This document shows, piece by piece, positions 19,975 to 30,560 of a DNA stretch of 64,000 bases (position 1 is the first letter of the stretch; each line of letters begins with the position of its first letter). Origin of the DNA: Kluyveromyces lactis (taxonomy: Eukaryota; Ascomycota; Saccharomycetes; Saccharomycetales; Saccharomycetaceae). Under the pieces are notes generated by a model. The model worked only from the letters and a program-made list of their open reading frames with translations, was not told where the DNA came from and did not search any database. The DNA lies in contig NC_006037.1 of NCBI RefSeq assembly GCF_000002515.2, forward strand, positions 62,001-126,000. The letters run 5' to 3'. A program made the translations under genes and the position numbers.

Positions 19975-22857
19975 ATGGCTGACTTAGAGAACATTGCCAA
20001 CATTTTGTCACTTTCGGTTGTTGCCTCATCTGCAAGAACAGCTGAGCAACAACTAAAAGAATTGGAGTCTCAAGAAGGTTTCGCTCTAACCCTTCTACAT
20101 ACAGTCGCATCCACAAATTTACCACTGTCGACTAGACTCGCAGGTGCCTTATTCTTTAAGAATTTCATAAAGAGAAGGTGGATTGATGAAAACGGTAATT
20201 ACTTGATCTCAGCTAATGACGTAGAACTTGTGAAGAAAGAGGTTATTCCCTTGATGATTCAGTTACCTGGTAATTTACAGGTACAAATTGGTGAAGCTAT
20301 ATCCGTTATCGCTGAATCAGATTTTCCACAGAGATGGTCTACTTTGATGGATGACCTAATATCAAAATTATCTGCCGATGACATGGTAACCAATGCAGGA
20401 GTCCTAAGTGTTGCGCACTCGATCTGTAAAAGATGGAGGCCCCTTTTCAGGTCAGACGAGTTGTTTCTTGAAATTCAAATGGTTCTAGACAAATTTGCAG
20501 TTCCTTTTCTAACAATGTTACAAACGGTGGATAAACAAATTGATGAATATTCTTCGGATAAAGCGAGAATGGTCATCTTGTTTGATGTGTTACTATTGTT
20601 GGTAAAATTATACTATGACTTGAATTGTCAGGATATTCCTGCTTTTTTTGAAGATAACATGTCTGTTGGAATGTCAATTATGCACAAGTATCTAAATTAT
20701 CAGAACCCATTGCTAGAGGATAACACCGAGGATGAGGAAGCAAGCGTATTGAGCAAGGTAAAGGCTTCTATTGCCGAACTTATTCAGCTTTATATATCCA
20801 GATATCAGGAAGAGTTTGATCCAATGGTTGATAACTTCATTCAGACAACATGGAACTTATTAGTGTCCCTTACTCCACAACCAAAATATGATATACTAGT
20901 ATCGAAATGCATGACTTTTGTGACTGCTGTTGCTCGTGTCCCGAAATATTTTGAATTATTCAACACAGAATCTGCGATGAATTCCATAATAAAGGAAATT
21001 GTTTTACCAAATGTTACTTTGAGAGAATCTGACGAAGAATTATTCGAAGATGATCCTATCGAGTACATCAGAAGAGACCTAGAGGGCTCTGATTCGGATA
21101 CTCGTAGAAGAGCATGCACTGACTTCCTCAAAGAGTTGAAAGAAAAAAATGAATCTCTTGTTACAAATGTCGTCATGGTCCACATAAAATCTTTCTTTGA
21201 GGAGTACAACAACAATCAAATATTGAACTGGAAGCATAAAGATTTATGCATGTACTTGTTTACTTCGCTGGCAATTAATGGCAAGGTGACAAATGCCGGA
21301 GTTACATCAACGAATGTAATGTTAGATGTCGTTGAATTTTTCAAGTCTGACGTGGTTCCGGATTTGTTAAATCAACAAGCGCATCCTATTTTACGGGTGG
21401 ATGCAATCAAATACGTTTACGTGTTCAGGAATCAATTGAGTAAAGAACAATTAATTGAAATTTTACCAGTTATGGCCAAATTTTTACAAGATAAAGAATA
21501 CGTGGTTTATACGTATGCTGCAATTACCATCGAGAGAGTCTTCTCTATGAGGCAATCCGCAATTTCAAACCAACTGGTTTTCTCAAAAAGTGATATCGCC
21601 AGCAGTTCTGAACTTTTGCTCACCAACTTGTTTAGCTTAACTTTGAAACAAGGTACAACTCCCGAAAAACTCGCAGAAAATGAATTTTTGATGAAAGCTG
21701 TGCATAGGGTCTTGCTAACTACTGAAAATTCTCTTGGAGCATTTGCATTGACTGTTTTGAATCAACTAATGGAAATCTTGAAGATAATTTCCAAAAATCC
21801 TTCTAACCCAATATTTACTCATTATTGTTTTGAATCAATTGCTGTTGTTATAAAATACTATCACGACAGTCTTTCAACTCTTATTGACATAATAATACCT
21901 GTGTTTTTGTCAATTCTAGGAGATGATATTCAGGAATTTATTCCTTATGTATTCCAAGTTATGGCCTATATTTTGGAGCTCCTCCCCGCAGGTTCAATGA
22001 TCCCACCTTCCATCAAACAAATAAACGAAGCGCTTCTAGCACCAGCTGTCTGGGAATTGGGAGGAGTCATTCCAGCAGCTACCAGACTTTTGAAAGATTT
22101 CGTCAAGTTAGAACAATCTGTTTATCCTGATTTAGTTCCCGTGTTAGGGGTTTTTCAAAGGTTAATTTCATCTAAAAGTTATGATGTACATGGGTTTGAG
22201 CTACTTGAATACATTTTTACTTTCATACCCGCGGAACGCCTGCAGCCATTTTTGAAAAATATTGCAGTGTTATTATTACAGAGGTTACAAAATTCTCGAA
22301 CCGAGAAATATTTGAAAAAGTTCGTTGTTTTCTTGGGCGTCATATCCTGTAAATTGGGCTCCGATTTTGTTGTTCAATTCATCGATGAAGTTCAGGAAGG
22401 ACTTTTCCAACAAATCTGGAACAACTTTGTTATTGACACTATATCCAAAGTTGGAAATCTGTTGGATCGTAAGATAGTATTGGCTGGTAGTTTGAATACT
22501 GTTGTATCTGGCAATTTATTTTCTTCCAAGTATGGCAATTTAATTGTTCCAACTTTAGACATCATAGTGAAAACAGCATGTTCCGAAAGCATTGCCAACG
22601 TTAACTCGGAGTTTGTTGATTACGACGCTACTGAAGAAATTTCCACTTTTGGTTCAAGCTACAGCAGACTATCAAGTATTACGGAAAAACCATACGACCC
22701 GTTACCTACTGTAGATGTGCATAACGGTTTGCGGAAATACACTGGAGAAGTGTTGTTAGAATTCAATCAAAAAGCAGGAGGAAATTTCTTGCCTCAGATT
22801 CAGACACAATTATCTGAAGAAGGGAAAAATGCATTAACGAAATTATGTACCACATAA
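19975..22857 (+). CDS. CSE1: CSE1 exportin for importin-alpha
   Basis: This 960-residue protein matches Cse1, the 960-residue exportin that returns importin-alpha (Srp1) from nucleus to cytoplasm bound to RanGTP. It is built from about 20 HEAT repeats. The N-terminal importin-beta domain includes LESQEGFALTLLHTV and ARLAGALFFKNFIKRRW-like sequence (LAGALFFKNFIKRRWID at about 60-76). The central block DDPIEYIRRDLEGSD-SDTRRRA is highly conserved in CAS/Cse1 proteins. The C-terminal Cse1-specific region is complete. It is essential in S. cerevisiae, where mutants missegregate chromosomes. Confidence 0.96.
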   Translation: MADLENIANILSLSVVASSARTAEQQLKELESQEGFALTLLHTVASTNLPLSTRLAGALFFKNFIKRRWIDENGNYLISANDVELVKKEVIPLMIQLPGNLQVQIGEAISVIAESDFPQRWSTLMDDLISKLSADDMVTNAGVLSVAHSICKRWRPLFRSDELFLEIQMVLDKFAVPFLTMLQTVDKQIDEYSSDKARMVILFDVLLLLVKLYYDLNCQDIPAFFEDNMSVGMSIMHKYLNYQNPLLEDNTEDEEASVLSKVKASIAELIQLYISRYQEEFDPMVDNFIQTTWNLLVSLTPQPKYDILVSKCMTFVTAVARVPKYFELFNTESAMNSIIKEIVLPNVTLRESDEELFEDDPIEYIRRDLEGSDSDTRRRACTDFLKELKEKNESLVTNVVMVHIKSFFEEYNNNQILNWKHKDLCMYLFTSLAINGKVTNAGVTSTNVMLDVVEFFKSDVVPDLLNQQAHPILRVDAIKYVYVFRNQLSKEQLIEILPVMAKFLQDKEYVVYTYAAITIERVFSMRQSAISNQLVFSKSDIASSSELLLTNLFSLTLKQGTTPEKLAENEFLMKAVHRVLLTTENSLGAFALTVLNQLMEILKIISKNPSNPIFTHYCFESIAVVIKYYHDSLSTLIDIIIPVFLSILGDDIQEFIPYVFQVMAYILELLPAGSMIPPSIKQINEALLAPAVWELGGVIPAATRLLKDFVKLEQSVYPDLVPVLGVFQRLISSKSYDVHGFELLEYIFTFIPAERLQPFLKNIAVLLLQRLQNSRTEKYLKKFVVFLGVISCKLGSDFVVQFIDEVQEGLFQQIWNNFVIDTISKVGNLLDRKIVLAGSLNTVVSGNLFSSKYGNLIVPTLDIIVKTACSESIANVNSEFVDYDATEEISTFGSSYSRLSSITEKPYDPLPTVDVHNGLRKYTGEVLLEFNQKAGGNFLPQIQTQLSEEGKNALTKLCTT

Positions 22858-23012
22858 TTTGGTTTACTTAAATACGTATAATCGTTTTTAAAAACTGATA
22901 AATTATTCAAGTCCGTTTTTTGTTTATATATTTCAAAAACTTCAAAGACCGTTTAGTTAGGTTTTCAGGGTTTGTTATTGAAACAATGCAGGAATATCTG
23001 ATATTCTAATTT

Positions 23013-23915
23013 TCAATTAGAAGCTTCTTTAGCCACAGGTTTTTCGTCTGACTTTTCATTGTTATTATCTTTGACAGGCCCAGGCAATTGCTGTGGAAGA
23101 ACATTCATTTTAGGTACATGTTCCTGCAGAAAACTATCATTGTCTGTACCCTCTTCTTCTTTTCTTTTCATTTCAGCCATCTCTGCAGCAGTCAAAAATC
23201 TTCCTCCTTGTCCTCTTGGTCTTCTCATAGCGTGTTTATGTCTAGATTCATGTAAATACGGCCTGCGTTCTCTTGAAATCTTTAGATTTTCTTCAAGTTT
23301 AGCACGAGCATATCTTCTCTTTAGGATACGATAATATTGTTTGGCATTAACGTAAAAGGGTTGCTCTAAAGGCTCAGAGGGAGATATAATATTCATATCA
23401 TGCGGTTTTGTCCGCTGAAGTTCCATCGAGTTTGAAGTTTCGAGAAATTGTGCAGTTTCTAGGGAAGTCTTAGCATTGGAGACCTGCTTCATGCTATTAT
23501 CATCAGTTAACTTTTCCATGATCCCGTTCGCATCAGATTCCTCCTGCCGCTGCTGAGGATCATTCTCTAAATGAGGATCGTCATACAGATACACTTTAGT
23601 TGGGTTCTCCTGTTCACTCAGAAGGTTATCGCTTTGATCTACGTTAATGCTATGATGTGGGATTGCTTCAACTTGAGCATTCCCTGTACTGTTCCTCGAA
23701 ATGCTTTCCGATTGTCGTAGTTTTTTCTCTCTGCCGTTAAGAGTTTCGTCTCGGAGCTCCGATATCTCATCATTCGAACGCTTATGTGAATCACCTTGAC
23801 GTTCAAGTTCAGAAACTTGGAAACTGCCCATGCCGGAATCCAAAGGAGGGTAGTCGTTTTCAGCATCTACACCAGAAGAGAAGTTCTGCTCATAAGTGAT
23901 AAGTTCAGTGGGCAT
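23013..23915 (-). CDS. HAP2: HAP2 CCAAT-binding factor subunit (NF-YA)
   Basis: This 300-residue protein is the Hap2 subunit of the CCAAT-binding complex, which with Hap3, Hap5 and the activator Hap4 switches on respiratory genes. The conserved core lies near the C-terminus at about 186-245. The subunit-association helix begins [20 protein letters not shown], and the DNA-binding part includes [17 protein letters not shown] and GGRF. The first 180 residues are acidic and Ser/Gln/Asn-rich with no other domain. To my memory the length equals the K. lactis Hap2 entry. It is convergent with CSE1, with 155 bases between the stops. Confidence 0.97.
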   Translation of the reverse strand: MPTELITYEQNFSSGVDAENDYPPLDSGMGSFQVSELERQGDSHKRSNDEISELRDETLNGREKKLRQSESISRNSTGNAQVEAIPHHSINVDQSDNLLSEQENPTKVYLYDDPHLENDPQQRQEESDANGIMEKLTDDNSMKQVSNAKTSLETAQFLETSNSMELQRTKPHDMNIISPSEPLEQPFYVNAKQYYRILKRRYARAKLEENLKISRERRPYLHESRHKHAMRRPRGQGGRFLTAAEMAEMKRKEEEGTDNDSFLQEHVPKMNVLPQQLPGPVKDNNNEKSDEKPVAKEASN

Positions 23916-24294
23916 CTCAATACTGATTTGTGCCTCTAAATACTTCTAGTTTCCAGAGTTCACCTGTCGGTTTCTGCATACAAGTGCGTTAATCATGCAC
24001 TCCTTCTGAGTTCTCATAGGCCAAATTTTCAATATGTTAGGACTTTTATTTATACAGTGGTGTCCAGGTTTATCGTACGGTTGACCATTATTGACAATGT
24101 GTTTAGAGCGTCAATAATTTCAACTACGCCAACTCCAGATCCATGAAGATATCTTCAACTTTAATTGAAGAGTTTAATGGGCCCTATAGTCAGTAAAACG
24201 GAAGCAAATAACTTTAATTTGGTATTACGCATTACAATCCCTCTATTGGCACTTGTGGAAAAGTGCGTGAGCTATCTTTGTCACTGATGACTGC
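23916..24294. promoter_or_regulatory. Divergent promoter region, HAP2 / CNN1
   Basis: This 379-base gap separates outward-pointing genes. No strong factor site, RNA gene or upstream CNN1 exon is visible: there is no GTATGT/TACTAAC pair on the plus strand. Confidence 0.4.
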
Positions 24295-25059
24295 ATGATG
24301 GAAAGTAAAAGGAGACTAGAAGGATTGAAGGGAGTTCTCTCGGAATTGAGCTCTGTTTTGGTCCATGAAGAAGCAAATGATTCAGAAGTCCAAATTAAAA
24401 GTAGTGGACAGCAAGGAAATCTCACCGAAATCAATACTTATAACTTTTCACAGGACGTATTCAATAAATTATCAGAATCGAACAGGACAAAAAAACGCAA
24501 GCTTCGTGTCACTGAAGATGTCTCGATTGTTGCAGAAAAGGAAGACCTAAATGTAAACAAATCTGCTTTATCTGAAGATGAGAATGAGCGCGATGGTATT
24601 CCTCTTTTTGTGCAGGATTCTTCTATATTCTCTGACATTGTCGATGAAGAAGTCGACACTGCCAATGCTACACCACTTTACGATAGGAAACAAAAACTGA
24701 CTTCAGTTGAGGAAACTCTCAATACTACCAATTGCAACTTTCCTTCGCATGAGCTGCGGCACTTGATGACCACATTCCTATACCAATCATCTCATTCCAA
24801 GAAGTTCACGCTGCCGTCTAAATCAGCAGAGGAATTGAAAGCAATTATCAATGATTTTATTGATTCTCTAGCTCGAAGTATCTCCAGCATGATTGCCAAT
24901 AAAGAAACAAACAGTGTAGATAGACCAACTATACTGAGGCTCTTTTCAAAATTCGGAACAGTTAACAAAAAAACTACAAATCAGGAACTATTTGAAATAT
25001 GCAGGCGTTACTTAAATCTTGAAGATTTAAATGAACTGGAAATATCGTTATTTTCATGA
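24295..25059 (+). CDS. CNN1: CNN1 inner-kinetochore protein (CENP-T)
   Basis: This 254-residue protein matches Cnn1 (361 residues in S. cerevisiae), the CENP-T homologue that joins inner-kinetochore chromatin to the Ndc80 complex. The C-terminal histone-fold region (about 150-253) aligns by eye with S. cerevisiae: HELRHLMTTFL with DLKHLTRQFL, and an ending LNELEISLF with QSRIESYLF. A middle motif FSQDVFNKLSESNRTKKRKL also has a counterpart. The N-terminal helix LEGLKGVLSELSSVLVHE resembles the Spc24/Spc25-binding helix that lies at about 60-84 in S. cerevisiae, so about 60 upstream residues are absent here. An in-frame TGA at 24268-24270 blocks a longer N-terminus. Gene order matches YFR046C beside HAP2/MTO1 in an unduplicated genome. 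Confidence 0.85.
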   Translation: MMESKRRLEGLKGVLSELSSVLVHEEANDSEVQIKSSGQQGNLTEINTYNFSQDVFNKLSESNRTKKRKLRVTEDVSIVAEKEDLNVNKSALSEDENERDGIPLFVQDSSIFSDIVDEEVDTANATPLYDRKQKLTSVEETLNTTNCNFPSHELRHLMTTFLYQSSHSKKFTLPSKSAEELKAIINDFIDSLARSISSMIANKETNSVDRPTILRLFSKFGTVNKKTTNQELFEICRRYLNLEDLNELEISLFS

Positions 25060-25117
25060 TAGTTAAAGAATTAATAAAGAGATTGCGATGCTATTGTATA
25101 TACATGATTTTCAGTCT

Positions 25118-27178
25118 TTAGCTTTGCTGTATCCGATCATTTTTGATTACAGATTGTTGAGACCTGACAAGTTTATAAAGTTCGAAAATTGATGCTGGCG
25201 TCATCCCTTGAATTCTCCTTGCCTGCCCTATAGTAGCAGGTTGAACAGTATTCAAAATCGTTTTACACTCAGAGCTAATGGATGGAATCTTTGTGTAGTC
25301 ATAATTCAAAGGGAGCAACATATTTTCATCCGCCTGGAATGCCTTAATGAATTGGTTTTGTCTTTTTAGATACGGAGCATATTTAGCTTCGACATTGATT
25401 TTCAGTAAAATGTGAACTGGAATTTCACTGGAATCGATAGATAAATCTGGGATAGCTTTGATTAATGAATCTAGCGTGACACCATTAAATTTAAACATAT
25501 CCCATGCATTTTGGCTTTTGTGCGTTGATCCTACAGCGACATCGAGTAGCTGGTCCCATTTATGGTTGGATAGGACGTAAGATTTCAGAGTGTTCTCCAA
25601 TTCTCTGTATATGGTTTTGTCCAATAAAAAGCGTTGCCAACGCTCTTCACTGACAACACCTAGCTTTTTCCCCTTTTCTGTTAACCTAAAATCTGCATTA
25701 TCCGCTCTGACCGTAACTCGAAATTCGGACCTTGATGTAAACATACGATAAGGTTCTTCTACTCCCTTCGTGATTAAGTCATCAATAAGCACCCCTGTAT
25801 AGGAGTCAGATCTTGAAAGAATTAACGGAGGACGTCCTCTTGCTGATAAGCCAGCATTAATGCCTGCGACCACCCCTTGCGCGCAGGCTTCTTCATAACC
25901 AGTAGTACCATTTATTTGACCGGCCAAATACAAACCATCAATAAGCTTAGTCTCCAAAGTTTGTTTCAATTCTCGAGGATCAACATAATCATACTCAACT
26001 CCGTAAGCAGGCTGCAATATCTTTACATTTTCTAGCCCAGGAATCATTCTCATCATAATTTCCTGAACATCCTCAGGCATTGAATTCGATATTCCATTTG
26101 GATATATGACGTCTGTATTTAACCCTTCAGGCTCCAACCATATTCTGTGCGAATCTTTGTCACTAAATCTGATAATTTTAGCTTCTAAGGACGGACAATA
26201 TCGAGGACCTTTGACAGTTTCTCTAATATGAATAGATTGATGCAAATTAAGCTTTAAATAATCATGCAATTCGGAAGTAGTGCGTGTACCATAACATAAA
26301 ATTTGGTCTTTGATACTCACTTCATTATTCATGTATGACATTGGATACGGGGGGTCATCACCGTATTGTTTTTCAAGATTCGTAAAATCAATGGTTCTAC
26401 CATCAAGTCTTGCCGGAGTACCAGTCTTTAATCTACCCAACTTAAATCCAGCAGCTTTCAACGTATGACTTATTCCATAGGTAGGTGCTTCACCAATTCT
26501 TCCGGCAGGAATGGTTTTCAAACCAATATGAATTTCTGCACTTAGAAATGTACCAGTTGAAATGACAACTTTGGAACATTTGATAACCTCATCATTATCT
26601 AGAACCACCCCTCGCACATCGCCAAAATTTCTATTATTTACATCATTGGCAAAAGACACTTTCAGTGTGTGGTCTATTATAACGTCCTTCACTTTGCCGG
26701 AGAATAGAGTTAGGTTTGGATAATTTTGTAGTGCGTTTTGCATTTCCTTCAAATATAACTCTCGGTCAATCTGAGCACGAGGACCCCAAACAGCAGCACC
26801 CCTACTTTGATTTAACATCTTGAACTGTATTCCTGCTTTATCCGTGACCTTAGCAGCCACACCATCTAAAGCATCTACTTCTCTAAGCAAAGTGCCCTTT
26901 CCAACACCACCCATTGATGGATTGCACGAGCAGGTACCTATTTTATCTAAGAAAGGCGTAATAAGCATAGTTTCAGCACCTGATCTAGCTGAACCAGCTG
27001 CTGCCTCACATCCAGCATGTCCCGCACCAACTACAACCACATCAACGCTTGTTGCTATTTTCAAAGCTTGTTCTAGGTCATGGTTTATGGATATTGACCT
27101 TCTCGGAAGGCGCACTACCACACGTCTTGCAACATGCCTACAAGGAGAAAGACGTCCTTTGAACTGTGAGCTAAGCAT
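25118..27178 (-). CDS. MTO1: MTO1 mitochondrial tRNA modification enzyme (MnmG/GidA family)
   Basis: This 686-residue FAD protein is the mitochondrial MnmG homologue. With Mss1 it builds the 5-carboxymethylaminomethyl group on wobble uridine of mitochondrial tRNAs for Lys, Glu and Gln. An Arg-rich, acid-poor presequence (about 1-30, ending [10 protein letters not shown]) predicts mitochondrial import. The FAD dinucleotide fold is GAGHAG at 51-56. Family signatures include the Cys loop [21 protein letters not shown] and [13 protein letters not shown]. The C-terminal helical domain that binds the MnmE partner is complete. It is divergent from ADE5,7 across a promoter of about 820 bases. Confidence 0.96.
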   Translation of the reverse strand: MLSSQFKGRLSPCRHVARRVVVRLPRRSISINHDLEQALKIATSVDVVVVGAGHAGCEAAAGSARSGAETMLITPFLDKIGTCSCNPSMGGVGKGTLLREVDALDGVAAKVTDKAGIQFKMLNQSRGAAVWGPRAQIDRELYLKEMQNALQNYPNLTLFSGKVKDVIIDHTLKVSFANDVNNRNFGDVRGVVLDNDEVIKCSKVVISTGTFLSAEIHIGLKTIPAGRIGEAPTYGISHTLKAAGFKLGRLKTGTPARLDGRTIDFTNLEKQYGDDPPYPMSYMNNEVSIKDQILCYGTRTTSELHDYLKLNLHQSIHIRETVKGPRYCPSLEAKIIRFSDKDSHRIWLEPEGLNTDVIYPNGISNSMPEDVQEIMMRMIPGLENVKILQPAYGVEYDYVDPRELKQTLETKLIDGLYLAGQINGTTGYEEACAQGVVAGINAGLSARGRPPLILSRSDSYTGVLIDDLITKGVEEPYRMFTSRSEFRVTVRADNADFRLTEKGKKLGVVSEERWQRFLLDKTIYRELENTLKSYVLSNHKWDQLLDVAVGSTHKSQNAWDMFKFNGVTLDSLIKAIPDLSIDSSEIPVHILLKINVEAKYAPYLKRQNQFIKAFQADENMLLPLNYDYTKIPSISSECKTILNTVQPATIGQARRIQGMTPASIFELYKLVRSQQSVIKNDRIQQS

Positions 27179-27460
27179 TCCTAATGTAATACCAACTAAC
27201 TGTCTCAGTTATGCATTTAGAAGTGTGATCTATTGTTTGATTTCAGACTATTCAAAACATGTACTTGATGAGATGAGATATGAGAGATGAGCTTTAACTT
27301 CTGATCTGATCTCTCTCTTAATCCATGTTAACAATGAAAGAGTGAAAAAAAAAAACTACATATAGTTCAATTTTGTTTCGCAGATGTTTCTACTGACCAA
27401 TTCGTTTCCATCATTGCCAAATTGAAAGTTTACTTAGGAATATGTCCCGTTGTGGATACT

Positions 27461-27468
27461 ATCACGTG
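27461..27468. promoter_or_regulatory. ATCACGTG E-box (Cbf1/Pho4 type)
   Basis: An exact ATCACGTG lies about 535 bases before ADE5,7 and 285 before MTO1. No very AT-rich block or CCGAA core follows, so it is not a centromere element I. Confidence 0.45.
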
Positions 27469-27500
27469 CCCTATCGAATTTGACTTGAAATCAACATATC

Positions 27501-27507
27501 CGGGTAA
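27501..27507. promoter_or_regulatory. Reb1-type site CGGGTAA
   Basis: An exact CGGGTAA lies close to the E-box in the MTO1/ADE5,7 promoter; assigned by motif only. Confidence 0.45.
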
Positions 27508-27998
27508 CATGTAGATCACTTACTAGATGATGGAATATAGAAGCTACAATAGAGTACATTTACCAGTGGACGCAGTGAATAGAACCTATAGCCTGCGCTG
27601 CAAATTCTGTCTCCTCAGTAGCTAGCCAATATACTATCTCTACCTGCCTTTTATTGTTCAACTTGGACATGACCCTGTAATGCAATTATAATTTCTACGT
27701 TGCACTAATTTCCATACATTAATATTAAGTATTCAACACTGGCAATTTAAAAGAAATTTAAAAAAAAGTATAAAATGATTCAACGTATGATTGGAAAAGC
27801 ACATCCACAGAAGTCAAGAAAAATTGAGAACCAGAGAGGAGATCTCGAATATTAGTGTTGTAATGTTTAGTTAAATAGGTAACAGTTGGTCTATACTTTG
27901 TGTTGTAAAGTTACTGTGGTAAAACACTAGTGATTCATTCGATATTAACTCGTCGTCTGTTTATAAACGGCTCATCCCAGCAATAAAAAGAAAGTAAA

Positions 27999-30377
27999 AT
28001 GTCTTTGAATATTTTGGTTTTAGGTAACGGTGGTAGAGAACACGCATTGGTGTGGAAGTTAGCCCAATCTGCCTCTGTTAGCACTATTTATGTTGCTCCA
28101 GGTAATGGTGGTACGGCCACGGTTGAAAATGTTGTTAACGTTCCAGAACTTAGTCCATCTCCAGAAAACTTTTCTGCTTTGAAGGAGTTTGTATTGGAGA
28201 AGAACATCGGCTTGGTTGTACCAGGTCCAGAACAACCGTTGGTGGATGGGATTACTCAAGTTTTCCAAAGTATTGGTATTCCGGTCTTTGGCCCAAGTGC
28301 CAAGGCTGCCATTTTTGAAGGTTCCAAAACATTCTCAAAGGATTTCATGCAGAAGCACAATATTCCTACTGCTCGTTATGCGAACTTCGATGACTACGAA
28401 GCGGCTAAAGCTTATCTAGAAAAAGTAGATTATCAGGTGGTATTAAAAGCTGACGGTATCGCTGCAGGAAAGGGTGTTTTGATCCCTACTACCCAAGAAG
28501 AAGCTCAAGAAGCCTTGAAAATCATCATGGTGGAAAGACAATTCGGTGACGCTGGTAAAAGCGTTGTCATTGAAGAATTCTTGGAAGGAGATGAAATCTC
28601 CATCTTGACAATCTCAGACGGTTACTCATACTTTAACCTACCACCAGCCCAAGACCATAAGAGAATTGGTGAAAATGACACCGGTTTGAACACTGGTGGT
28701 ATGGGTGCTTATGCTCCGGCACCTGTTGCTACTCCAAAGTTGTTGGAACAAATTGATAAGACTATTGTCAAACCAAGTATTGATGGTATGAGAAAGGACA
28801 AATTGCCATTTGTCGGTGTCTTGTTTACTGGTATCATCTTGACTAAGAACGGTCCCAAGGTATTAGAGTACAATGTTAGATTTGGTGACCCAGAAACGCA
28901 AACAGTCTTGCCATTGTTGACTGAAGACACCGATTTGGCTCAAGTCTTTTTAGCAGCTGCTGAACATAGATTGGATTCAGTTGACATCAAAATCAAGGAC
29001 AACTGCTATGCTACTACTGTAGTTTTAGCTGCTGGTGGCTACCCAGAGTCATACAAGAAGGGAGACGAGATTACGGTTGATTCTTCGAAGATTCCAACTG
29101 ATACCTACATTTTCCATGCTGGCACGAAATCTGATAACGGAAAAGTGTACACTAATGGTGGTAGAGTGATTGCATCTTCTGCTGTTGCCCCAACTTTGAA
29201 AGAAGCCGTCGACAAAGCTTATGAAGGTGTAGAATCTGTTCAATTTAGCAACAGATACTTTAGAAAAGATATTGCTCATCGCGCCTTCAAGAATTCAGCT
29301 GCCTCTGCTGGAAAGTCAATCACCTATGCCGAAGCAGGTGTTTCCGTCGATAACGGAAATCTTTTAGTGCAAAAGATTAAAGCTACAGTTAAGTCTACCA
29401 GCAGACCTGGTACTGACTCTGATATCGGTGGTTTTGGTGGTTTGTTTGACTTGAAAGCCGCTGGTTACAATACTGATGAAACCTTATTGGTCGCTGCAAC
29501 CGATGGTGTTGGTACAAAGCTAATGATTGCTCAAGAAACTGACATACACAACACCGTCGGTATTGACTTGGTTGCCATGAATGTTAACGATTTGGTCGTC
29601 CAAGGTGCAGAGCCTCTATTATTCTTGGATTACTTTGCTACTGGTGCTTTGGATATCAAGGTTGCATCGGACTTTGTCTCCGGTGTTGCCACTGGCTGTA
29701 TCCAAGCTGGTTGTGCATTGGTTGGTGGTGAAACCTCAGAAATGCCAGGTATGTACCCACCAGGTCACTACGATACAAACGGTACCGCTGTAGGCGCCGT
29801 TAACAAAACTCAAATTCTACCAAAAGTAGAAGAAATGGGTTCTGGAAATGTCCTTTTGGGGTTGTCATCTGATGGTGTTCATTCGAATGGGCTCTCCTTG
29901 GTTAGAAAAATCATTGAACACACTGGTCTACCGTGGGAAGCTGAATGTCCATGGGATGCTTCAAAGACTCTAGGTGAAGCTATTCTTGTGCCAACAAGAA
30001 TATACGTGAAACAATTATTACCTTCGATCAAAGAGCAACTACTATTAGGTTTAGCTCATATCACTGGTGGTGGTTTAGTTGAAAACGTTCCAAGAGCTTT
30101 ACCAAAGCATTTACAAGCAAAGATAAATATGAATACCTGGGAAGTACCAGAAGTTTTCAAATGGTTTGGTAAAGCGGGTAATGTTCCTCTTGAAGATATT
30201 CTAAAAACTTTCAACATGGGTATCGGTATGGTTCTAATAGTTAAGAAGGAGAATGTTGAAAGAGTTACTGAATTACTAAAGCAATCTGGCGAAACCGTAT
30301 ACGAAATCGGTGTCTTAGTTGAAAGACCATCTAACGAAGCCGGCTGCATTGTCCAAAATGCGAGTGGTCTTTACTGA
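27999..30377 (+). CDS. ADE5,7: ADE5,7 bifunctional GAR synthetase / AIR synthetase
   Basis: This 792-residue fused enzyme catalyses the second and fifth steps of de novo purine synthesis in the cytosol. The N-terminal GAR synthetase (about 1-430) starts LVLGNGGREHALVWKLAQS and carries the ATP-grasp fold with RFGDPETQTVLPLL. The C-terminal AIR synthetase (about 440-792) includes TDGVGTKLMIAQE, VGGETSEMPGMY and ISHGGG-like LAHITGGGLVEN-VPR. Both halves are complete and in one frame, at nearly the S. cerevisiae length (802). Codon bias is high, as expected for an abundant enzyme. Confidence 0.97.
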   Translation: MSLNILVLGNGGREHALVWKLAQSASVSTIYVAPGNGGTATVENVVNVPELSPSPENFSALKEFVLEKNIGLVVPGPEQPLVDGITQVFQSIGIPVFGPSAKAAIFEGSKTFSKDFMQKHNIPTARYANFDDYEAAKAYLEKVDYQVVLKADGIAAGKGVLIPTTQEEAQEALKIIMVERQFGDAGKSVVIEEFLEGDEISILTISDGYSYFNLPPAQDHKRIGENDTGLNTGGMGAYAPAPVATPKLLEQIDKTIVKPSIDGMRKDKLPFVGVLFTGIILTKNGPKVLEYNVRFGDPETQTVLPLLTEDTDLAQVFLAAAEHRLDSVDIKIKDNCYATTVVLAAGGYPESYKKGDEITVDSSKIPTDTYIFHAGTKSDNGKVYTNGGRVIASSAVAPTLKEAVDKAYEGVESVQFSNRYFRKDIAHRAFKNSAASAGKSITYAEAGVSVDNGNLLVQKIKATVKSTSRPGTDSDIGGFGGLFDLKAAGYNTDETLLVAATDGVGTKLMIAQETDIHNTVGIDLVAMNVNDLVVQGAEPLLFLDYFATGALDIKVASDFVSGVATGCIQAGCALVGGETSEMPGMYPPGHYDTNGTAVGAVNKTQILPKVEEMGSGNVLLGLSSDGVHSNGLSLVRKIIEHTGLPWEAECPWDASKTLGEAILVPTRIYVKQLLPSIKEQLLLGLAHITGGGLVENVPRALPKHLQAKINMNTWEVPEVFKWFGKAGNVPLEDILKTFNMGIGMVLIVKKENVERVTELLKQSGETVYEIGVLVERPSNEAGCIVQNASGLY

Positions 30378-30560
30378 GTGAATTGGTATCTCTTAGAAAT
30401 ATATCCAATAATATAGTGGTAGGTAACCTGTATACTACAACAATGATAAATTAAACTTGAACATTAATTACTCTTGTACCTTATTACCTGCTCAAGATGG
30501 CCGAAAGTGTCGTTAAGTTATTATTTACAGAAAGTTAAGCTAAAATGAACCATAAAGGAA

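Larger units (their letters stand above)
27179..27998. promoter_or_regulatory. Divergent promoter region, MTO1 / ADE5,7
   Basis: These 820 bases contain an ATCACGTG E-box (27461-27468) and a CGGGTAA Reb1-type site (27501-27507) 33 bases apart. A TATA-like AAGTATAAAATG lies about 230 bases before ADE5,7. I found no exact Bas1 site TGACTC on either strand, although S. cerevisiae ADE genes normally have one; TGACTT at 27481 is the nearest. Confidence 0.55.

Noticed and set aside
27461-27640. Possible point centromere starting at ATCACGTG
   Set aside because: The following 165 bases are not more than 90 percent AT and no CCGAA-type element III follows; genes flank it closely.
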